20,463 bases of DNA from NCBI GenBank assembly GCA_964353405.1, contig CAYGWJ010000265.1:1-20463 (forward strand). The letters run 5' to 3'. Positions 15,570 through 20,463 of the stretch are shown here, one piece after another. This DNA comes from JBGLNJ01 sp964353405 (lineage in GTDB: Bacteria; Chloroflexota; Anaerolineae; Fen-1058). The notes below the pieces were generated by a model. The model did no database searches and was not told the DNA's origin. It was given only the letters and a program-made list of their open reading frames with translations. Position numbers and translations under genes: made by a program. Numbering within the stretch: position 1 is the first letter of the stretch; every line of letters starts with the position of its first letter.

Positions 15570-16595
15570 GTGCGACCATTCATTCACGAATCTGTCATTT
15601 TGGAGGCGATCCGCCAGGCATACGGGCTGCCGGTCGAACGCATCACGTTTTTCACCACCGGCTGGGTGTCCTATTGTTACAGGGTCGAGACCGCTGCCGG
15701 AGAGTCCTACTTGCTCAAGCTATACGACGAGTCGGCGCCGGCGCCCCTGGTCGCCGGTTCGCGCGACTTTTACCTGCCGCTCACACATCAACTGTGCACC
15801 AGGCAATTGTTGCCGCAGATTGCCTGCCCGGTGCCAGCCAGGGACGGCCGCTTTTCGGTTCGCGCCGGCCCGTACCCTCTGATCCTGTTCCACTTTATCG
15901 AGGGCGAGCCGGTCGGGTTTGGGAATATCACGGACGAAATCCTGGTCAAGCTGGCCGGGCTGGTCGGGCGGCTTCACAAGAGCACCCGCGACCTCGATCT
16001 CGCCAACCCCCTGGTCGAAGGTTTTGAGATCGCGTTCGAACACGTGCTGCCCGCGGGGTTGGAGGCGCTGGCAAACCTTGGCCCGAGCGCACGTGCAGAC
16101 CAGCGCGGGTTCCAGGAATTGCTCCTGCCGCGCCAGCGCGAGATTCGGGGCTATCTCGACCGCCTCAAGCGACTGCAAGGCATCATGCAAACTCGCACCA
16201 GGGAAATGGTCGTGTGCCACACGGACCTGCACGGCGGGAACCTGCTGGTGGATAGCGGGGGCAATCTCTATATCCTCGACTGGGAAAACGCCCTGCTCGC
16301 TCCGCCGGAACAGGATCTGTTCTTTTTTGCCGGCCAGGATACGTTCTGGGACCTGTTTTGGCCTAACTATGAGCGCGAATTTAGCCCGGCCCGGTTGGAC
16401 GTGGATACCCTGGGCTTTTACTATTACCGGCGGGGTCTCGAAGACCTGGCCGAGTGGATCCAGCGCCTTTTGTATGCGGATCAGGATGACGAACAGGACC
16501 GCAGCGCCCTCTACTGGGCCACCGAGACTGTGGCGGAATTGTCCAACGTGGAAACGACACTGGGCAAGATCGCGGCACATCTCTTTCACCACTGA
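15570..16595 (+). CDS. APH-family (aminoglycoside phosphotransferase-like) small-molecule kinase
   Basis: The product (341 aa from GTG 15570; 348 from ATG 15549) has the protein-kinase-like APH fold. A glycine-poor nucleotide loop region (FFTTGWVSYCYRVET) precedes YLLKLYD, whose Lys is the ATP-contacting residue. The catalytic loop is VCHTDLHGGNLLVD (HxDxxxxN), and the metal Asp lies in YILDWENALLAPPEQDLFFF. The last motif, with LLAP-E-DL, is close to that of the spectinomycin phosphotransferase APH(9) branch, but many such proteins phosphorylate metabolites rather than drugs, so resistance should not be assumed. GTG 15570 gives a two-base gap after the cyclase-like gene and has GGAA five bases upstream; ATG 15549 would overlap that gene. 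It is probably co-transcribed with both neighbours. Confidence 0.85.
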   Translation: MRPFIHESVILEAIRQAYGLPVERITFFTTGWVSYCYRVETAAGESYLLKLYDESAPAPLVAGSRDFYLPLTHQLCTRQLLPQIACPVPARDGRFSVRAGPYPLILFHFIEGEPVGFGNITDEILVKLAGLVGRLHKSTRDLDLANPLVEGFEIAFEHVLPAGLEALANLGPSARADQRGFQELLLPRQREIRGYLDRLKRLQGIMQTRTREMVVCHTDLHGGNLLVDSGGNLYILDWENALLAPPEQDLFFFAGQDTFWDLFWPNYEREFSPARLDVDTLGFYYYRRGLEDLAEWIQRLLYADQDDEQDRSALYWATETVAELSNVETTLGKIAAHLFHH

Positions 16596-16614
16596 GACAC
16601 AGGGAGCGATCCCC

Positions 16615-16764
16615 GTGTTCATCACTGTGTACGTCCCGTTCTTTGTCGTCGCGTTCTATTGCTACGATTGGCCGCCCCGCATGCAAAAGCGCGTGATTGG
16701 CTCGCTGTTCACTATCAATGCGGTGATGCTGGTGGTGTTTGCAGGCATCTTGAAGTGGATATAG
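16615..16764 (+). CDS. Small two-helix membrane protein (49 aa)
   Basis: From GTG 16615 the frame encodes 49 residues. A first hydrophobic helix (FITVYVPFFVVAFYCY) is followed by a short basic loop (DWPPRMQKR) and a second helix (VIGSLFTINAVMLVVFAGIL) ending KWI and TAG. GGGAG at 16602-16606, eight bases upstream, is a good ribosome binding site, and the gene starts 19 bases after the APH-family gene's stop. The hairpin topology with a positive loop fits a real small inner-membrane protein. I do not recognise a family. Confidence 0.55.
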   Translation: MFITVYVPFFVVAFYCYDWPPRMQKRVIGSLFTINAVMLVVFAGILKWI

Positions 16765-16832
16765 ACCATCTGAAGTAACGACGAACAAGGACACTGGCGA
16801 CTATCACATCTTTTGGGACAATAGCGCACCGT

Positions 16833-16861
16833 TTGCGAATCTCTCGACGAGAGAGTAGAAT
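16833..16861 (+). promoter_or_regulatory. Sigma-70-type promoter for the RelE-STAND gene
   Basis: TTGCGA (16833-16838, four of six consensus bases) and TAGAAT (16856-16861, five of six) are separated by exactly 17 bases. Transcription would begin near 16868, giving a leader of about 85 bases before ATG 16953. The 15-bp palindrome at 16840-16854 fills nearly the whole spacer. Confidence 0.5.
16840..16854 (+). promoter_or_regulatory. Perfect 15-bp palindrome in the promoter spacer, candidate operator
   Basis: TCTCTCG-A-CGAGAGA has perfect 7-bp arms about one central base. Its place between the -35 and -10 boxes is where a dimeric repressor would block polymerase. No regulator gene adjoins it in this window, so the binding protein could be encoded elsewhere or be the RelE-STAND protein itself. 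Confidence 0.5.
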
Positions 16862-16952
16862 GTAAATACCCCATAGCAACTGCAAGACCTGACGAGTTAT
16901 AGAAGCATTGGCTCGCGGGCGGTGCCAGTGCGCAAGCCAGGGAGATAACATC

Positions 16953-19676
16953 ATGTCTTACAAGATCATGGAGACCGACCACTTTGTACATCAACTCCAT
17001 CAGTTTGACAAGGACATATTCGCCAAGTGGCAACATATCGGACAGAAGTTTTACGATGACCCTTTTGATCGGAGTCTTCAACCCGAAAAGATAGAGGATG
17101 CCGCTCAAGACAATGTTTATTCAGCGCGATTAGACCAAAATTACCGCGTCATCTTCAGACATATCAAACCAGACACAATCCTGTTGTTCTTGGCAGGCAC
17201 CCATGATAATGTCTATGCACAAGCTAAAAGGCTGAAAGCATATATTGAGAAGGGCAGGATCAGGATCGTTGAAACAACAATCGAATCTGCTGGCCAAGGT
17301 CAATCAAGTCCACACCTTGCTCAACCACTGCCTCCAGAGCCTGGTCTGCTGTTCAACAGATGGAGTGATATTGAATTGCTCCGACTGGGATTGACTCAAG
17401 AAGAACTGGCCGACATTCGATCAGTGAACACCGAAGACCAGCTTTTAGATTACAATGAGCACAAGCCTGTGTCAGCTTTCTCAAAACTATTCGAGTTGTT
17501 GCACCCTCCCTGCCCACCACCTCCGCTGCCGCTATTCACACTGCCTGGAGCTCCAAAGAAGTTGGTAGGCCGAGACGCCGAGCGCGATGCTTTGGAACGT
17601 TGTTTGGTCTATGAGCCTTATCCGATCATTTGCCTGGAAGGCACCTCTGGCTTGGGCAAAACAGCCTTGGCAGAAGGGCTGTATCAAGAGGCTTGGGCTT
17701 TGGGATACAAAGCTCGCTTTTTGTCATGCAAAGGCCAGGACATTACGGTTGATAGGCTGTTAGCGAACTTATCCGAGGAAGCCTCAGATCACCAGCAGGT
17801 AATGATGCGCGGCCTGTACCCACTGGAAGACCGTCTTCCAGTAGCTTTGGAATTCCTCAACAGCCAACCAACTTTACTGGTTTTGGATGATTACGATGCT
17901 CTTTCGGAGCCAAGCAGCATTGACGAATTCGTCCGAGTTGCTCTGCGACACCACGGCAGTTTGCGCGTTGTACTCACCGCGCTGGAACTCCCGGCTTGCC
18001 TCAACGACCTCGAAGGGCAGATTCGCAGGATTTCGCTCAAGAAGCTGTCTCTGAAGCACTTCAGCGAATTAATTGAAGGCATCGATCCTCGCGCCGGTTT
18101 GAGGCCAGCACAGATCCAACATATTTGGGAGAAATACGAGGGCAATCCAGGAAGGTGGATTCGCTTCCATTCCCGTATCCGGGAGGAAATTGAAGACGAG
18201 CAAATGGATGGTCTGGCGTTCAATGTACAAGACTGGCTCAATGAAATGCTGACAGACAGAGCTAGAAGCTTGGCTGAACGTCTTTCCGTGGTCGGCACCG
18301 GATTGACTTATGAGTTAATGCATGCATTATTTCCGCAAGACACCTATGTTGCAATGATCGGCGAACTAGTCAGCAACCAAGTGCTGCGCGAGTTGTCGCC
18401 CGGCACATTTCTCATGGATGATTCTGCGCGCAGCTTTCTCTACGAGCTTGTGGATGCGAGCCTGCGACGAGACACACACCGCGCCGCCGGACTCTATTTT
18501 GCTGCCCAGGCCAGCCAAACGCAGAACAATGCGCAACGAGGCAGTCTCTTGTTCGATGCACTCCATCACTTGGCAAGAACAAGCGACATGGTTACAGAGA
18601 TCCGCCGACTGGGGCCAGAAGCGTATGACCTGCTCTCAACACTCGGCGACTGGGGCAGAGCACATACCGTAGCCACGGCGATAGTAAACGCAGCGCGACA
18701 GCAGCAAGATCGCAATTCGGCGCGAGAGTGGCTTTTGCGAATGGCGATACGCCAGATTGCCCTTGAGCGTTTTACCGATGTTGAATCCTACCTTGCAGAA
18801 GCAATGGCAAATCTGCCCATCAGAGAGACTGATGGCGTACCCGACCAGGCGCAGGACTGGAGCCGGTGTAAAGCACAAATCCTGATTCAGCAAGGTCGGT
18901 TGGCCTATCATCAAGCCACCCATGACTACAAACTTGCAGCAACGTGCTACCACGAGGCATTGGATCTGGCTCAACATATACACGATGAACTTGTCCAAGC
19001 CAACTGTCTCTTACGCATCGGGCAAGTCGAGCGGCGAACAAAGGATTGGGCGGCTGCGCTCGAACATTTCTCACAAGCCTGCGCAATCGCAGAACAACTA
19101 GCGGGACGACCAGAAAACGGTCAAGAGGGATTGCTAGACGCACAAGAATTGGTCTTTGAATGCACCAGTCACCTTGGAGTGATCGCACGTAAGGAAAACC
19201 GCATCGAAGATGCCTATAAACTCCATCAGTCAGCTGACAAGATTGCTCAAGCAATGGGAGACAGCTATAAGCACGAAGTCTGTCTTAGCCACATGGGAAG
19301 ATTAGCGGCACATCCTCTCTTGAAGCAATCAGCGAAGATCAAGGCTGAGGAATTCCTCCGAGAGGCGCTAACAATCGCTAGGCAACTCCACAGCATCCGT
19401 GGCATCCGGATTGAGCTCACTCGTCTGATAGACGTTCTGATCTCACTTCAAGAGTACGACGAAGCGGAAGAACTGCTCAAAGAGTCGGAACAGCGTAACC
19501 AAGAGGCTGGCGACGACCTGGGTATTGCCTGGAATCACAAACATCGCGGACAGCTTATGCACGCGCACGGGGATTTCGATGCTGGCAACGAATTGATTCT
19601 TCAGGGCATCGAAGAGATCAAGGAGCGCCATCCCGAGTATATAGATGAATTCAGAGCAGTATTGGTAGATGGATAA
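16953..19676 (+). CDS. RelE/ParE-like domain fused to a STAND NTPase and TPR repeats
   Basis: This 907-aa protein has three parts. Residues 1-95 form a RelE/ParE-superfamily domain, with SARLDQNYRVIFRHI and LLFLAGTHDNVYAQAKR; R59, R65, R69, H84 and Y88 stand where such toxins often keep functional residues. After a linker, PKKLVGRDAERDALE leads into a STAND/NB-ARC-type NTPase with Walker A GTSGLGKT (230-237), Walker B LLVLDDYD (D312, D313) and a GNPG motif near 397. A winged-helix-like region (about 430-530) and TPR-like helical pairs (about 560-890, such as LLRIGQVERRTKDWAAALEHFSQA) follow. STAND proteins oligomerise after the repeat region senses a signal, so the N-terminal domain may be the effector. 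GGGAG upstream supports ATG 16953. Base and codon use are more AT-rich than its neighbours, suggesting transfer. No separate antitoxin gene is seen. Confidence 0.88.
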   Translation: MSYKIMETDHFVHQLHQFDKDIFAKWQHIGQKFYDDPFDRSLQPEKIEDAAQDNVYSARLDQNYRVIFRHIKPDTILLFLAGTHDNVYAQAKRLKAYIEKGRIRIVETTIESAGQGQSSPHLAQPLPPEPGLLFNRWSDIELLRLGLTQEELADIRSVNTEDQLLDYNEHKPVSAFSKLFELLHPPCPPPPLPLFTLPGAPKKLVGRDAERDALERCLVYEPYPIICLEGTSGLGKTALAEGLYQEAWALGYKARFLSCKGQDITVDRLLANLSEEASDHQQVMMRGLYPLEDRLPVALEFLNSQPTLLVLDDYDALSEPSSIDEFVRVALRHHGSLRVVLTALELPACLNDLEGQIRRISLKKLSLKHFSELIEGIDPRAGLRPAQIQHIWEKYEGNPGRWIRFHSRIREEIEDEQMDGLAFNVQDWLNEMLTDRARSLAERLSVVGTGLTYELMHALFPQDTYVAMIGELVSNQVLRELSPGTFLMDDSARSFLYELVDASLRRDTHRAAGLYFAAQASQTQNNAQRGSLLFDALHHLARTSDMVTEIRRLGPEAYDLLSTLGDWGRAHTVATAIVNAARQQQDRNSAREWLLRMAIRQIALERFTDVESYLAEAMANLPIRETDGVPDQAQDWSRCKAQILIQQGRLAYHQATHDYKLAATCYHEALDLAQHIHDELVQANCLLRIGQVERRTKDWAAALEHFSQACAIAEQLAGRPENGQEGLLDAQELVFECTSHLGVIARKENRIEDAYKLHQSADKIAQAMGDSYKHEVCLSHMGRLAAHPLLKQSAKIKAEEFLREALTIARQLHSIRGIRIELTRLIDVLISLQEYDEAEELLKESEQRNQEAGDDLGIAWNHKHRGQLMHAHGDFDAGNELILQGIEEIKERHPEYIDEFRAVLVDG

Positions 19677-20334
19677 ATCACCGGATACACGTGTGGCGAT
19701 CAATCCGGGCCAGATCGCCCACGTAGCCAGCCTCATTCGGGCATTGCCCGACATGAAGCCCCTCGCGTTTGTCGGCCCGCAATTTCCGCCTGTCGGTCAT
19801 CCTCTGACGCTCGACTTTTTCTTTGCCGCGACGCTGCAACAGTTTGGCTTTTGGGAGATGCGTGATGGGCGCTATCACCATCCGCTCATCGCCCCCATTG
19901 AGGGTGAATGGCTCAAAGGCTCCGACTATCTGTGGTGCGCCTACCGGCGTCAGCTTGAGAGCGATCCCGATTTCTTCTCGCCTGCTCGTCAGGCGGCGCT
20001 TACCCAGGTCGAGCTGGCTGAGGTGTTTCGTTGCGATGACGGCACAAATCCGATGCCGGCGTTTGAGTTGCACCTGGAAATAGCGCGCGTCTATGGTCAA
20101 GACATGCTATCGCTCCGTTGGACGCCACAAGAGATACTGAGCGCCGTCGCCGCCTCCACCCAGCCGCGCGGTGCACTACTCGAAAGGCTCGCGCACGTCA
20201 GTGGATACAAAGAAGACCCTCTGCGCAAGAAAGCGATGCTGCTCGCATTGATCCTGGAGCAGCGCCCCGAACAGTTCTTGCGACCTGCGCCTGGAGAGGC
20301 CGAGCCGCCTGTGATTGACTATCACCTCGTATAA
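19669..20334 (+). CDS. Queuosine salvage protein (Qng1/DUF2419-like), C-terminally truncated
   Basis: The 221 residues match the Qng1 (C9orf64/DUF2419) queuosine 5'-phosphate N-glycosidase family. Matching features are TRVAINPGQIAHVASLIRAL, LDFFFAATLQQFGFWEM, HHPLIAPIEGEWLKGSDYLW, FRCDDGTNPMPAFELH, and KKAMLLALILEQ...VIDYHLV, which corresponds to KRAQIL...ADYRLP in the human protein. Qng1 frees queuine from queuosine phosphate for tRNA modification. The human protein continues about 100 residues past that point, whereas here TAA follows immediately and none of the three forward frames resumes the homology before the window ends. The C-terminal part is therefore lost or displaced, and activity is doubtful. 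The start overlaps the STAND gene by eight bases without a clear ribosome binding site, so a slightly later start is possible. Its GC-rich codon use differs from that of the STAND gene. Confidence 0.72.
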   Translation: MDKSPDTRVAINPGQIAHVASLIRALPDMKPLAFVGPQFPPVGHPLTLDFFFAATLQQFGFWEMRDGRYHHPLIAPIEGEWLKGSDYLWCAYRRQLESDPDFFSPARQAALTQVELAEVFRCDDGTNPMPAFELHLEIARVYGQDMLSLRWTPQEILSAVAASTQPRGALLERLAHVSGYKEDPLRKKAMLLALILEQRPEQFLRPAPGEAEPPVIDYHLV

Positions 20335-20348
20335 AATAAACCTCGGAT

Positions 20349-20463
20349 GCGGGCATGATCGGCCCGCTCCCCCGACCTGACAACCGGGGAAGACTCTGGT
20401 ATGCTCTGCCCAGTCGCGTTTGTCTTCGCGAGACAGGCGACCCCGGCAGACCAGGGTGAGAGT
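20349..20463 (+). ncRNA. Strongly structured, RNA-like stretch at the window edge (unclassified)
   Basis: Consecutive stems can be drawn: GCGGGC/GCCCGC (20349-20354 with 20362-20367) and CCCCG/CGGGG (20370-20374 with 20385-20389). A long interrupted stem pairs CTGG 20396-20399 with CCAG 20451-20454, TCTGCC 20405-20410 with GGCAGA 20445-20450, GTCGC 20413-20417 with GCGAC 20437-20441, and TGTCT 20421-20425 with AGACA 20431-20435. There is no T-run, so it is not a simple terminator, and no ORF covers it. It begins within 15 bases of the premature end of the Qng1 frame. I cannot assign a known RNA family with confidence. Confidence 0.35.

Noticed and set aside
15570..16595. Calling the APH-family gene an antibiotic resistance determinant
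   Set aside because: The kinase motifs fit the fold, but most environmental APH-like proteins have unknown metabolic substrates, and nothing nearby points to drug resistance.
16908..16952. Upstream start for the RelE-STAND protein
   Set aside because: The added residues (MARGRCQCASQGDNI) are not RelE-like and include the GGGAG site itself; ATG 16953 is better placed.
20349..20463. tRNA gene or group I intron core in the structured end region
   Set aside because: I found no T-loop GGTTCGA-type sequence or acceptor pairing. No guide sequence pairs with the Qng1 bases upstream as a group I intron would need, though the region is cut by the window edge.

Overview
The window looks like a chromosomal segment of a GC-rich, free-living bacterium, most likely a member of the Chloroflexota (Anaerolineae-like). 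This is an inference from multi-GAF hybrid kinases, class III cyclases, an orphan alpha/alpha-toroid protein and a Qng1-type queuosine salvage gene, not from a marker gene. Every gene I can support lies on the + strand. I see no tRNA, rRNA, CRISPR array or transposase.

Left part (1-2573): the end of a winged-helix AlkZ-like protein, a squalene-cyclase-like toroid protein, and a metallophosphoesterase joined to it by an ATGA overlap. An N-terminally truncated glyoxalase/VOC remnant follows, then a non-coding stretch with hairpins, a possible extended -10 promoter and a doubtful small membrane ORF.

Centre (2574-14070): a large phosphorelay locus. It holds a 1857-aa membrane hybrid histidine kinase (five GAF, two PAS, HisKA, HATPase, two REC), a second hybrid kinase of 1359 aa with a tandemly duplicated unusual N-terminal sensor domain, a stand-alone HPt protein, and a REC-adenylate cyclase response regulator. 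The two kinases share a closely similar HisKA-HATPase-REC-REC cassette. The likely flow is kinases to HPt to REC-cyclase to cAMP. The cyclase carries a one-base frameshift, and the next item is a frameshifted remnant of a cyclic-nucleotide-binding protein, so the output end of this pathway seems to be decaying, or contains sequencing errors.

The most striking sequence signal is a 27-bp near-palindromic insert. It is present once in the first kinase and once in the response regulator, in opposite orientations. Both copies split the same Met codon of the conserved MPE-M-DG motif of a receiver domain and keep the frame open. It behaves like a miniature protein-coding palindromic mobile element, similar in idea to Rickettsia palindromic elements.

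Right part (14111-20463): a SAM methyltransferase, a small cyclase-fold protein lacking the usual transition-state residues, an APH-family kinase, and a 49-aa membrane protein. After a promoter whose spacer is filled by a perfect palindrome comes a 907-aa protein with a RelE/ParE-like domain, a STAND NTPase and a TPR region. Its base composition is lower in GC than its neighbours, and its architecture resembles NLR-like defence or conflict proteins. It overlaps a Qng1-like queuosine salvage gene that lacks about its last 100 residues. A strongly structured, RNA-like stretch begins at that break and runs off the window edge, possibly the start of an inserted element.
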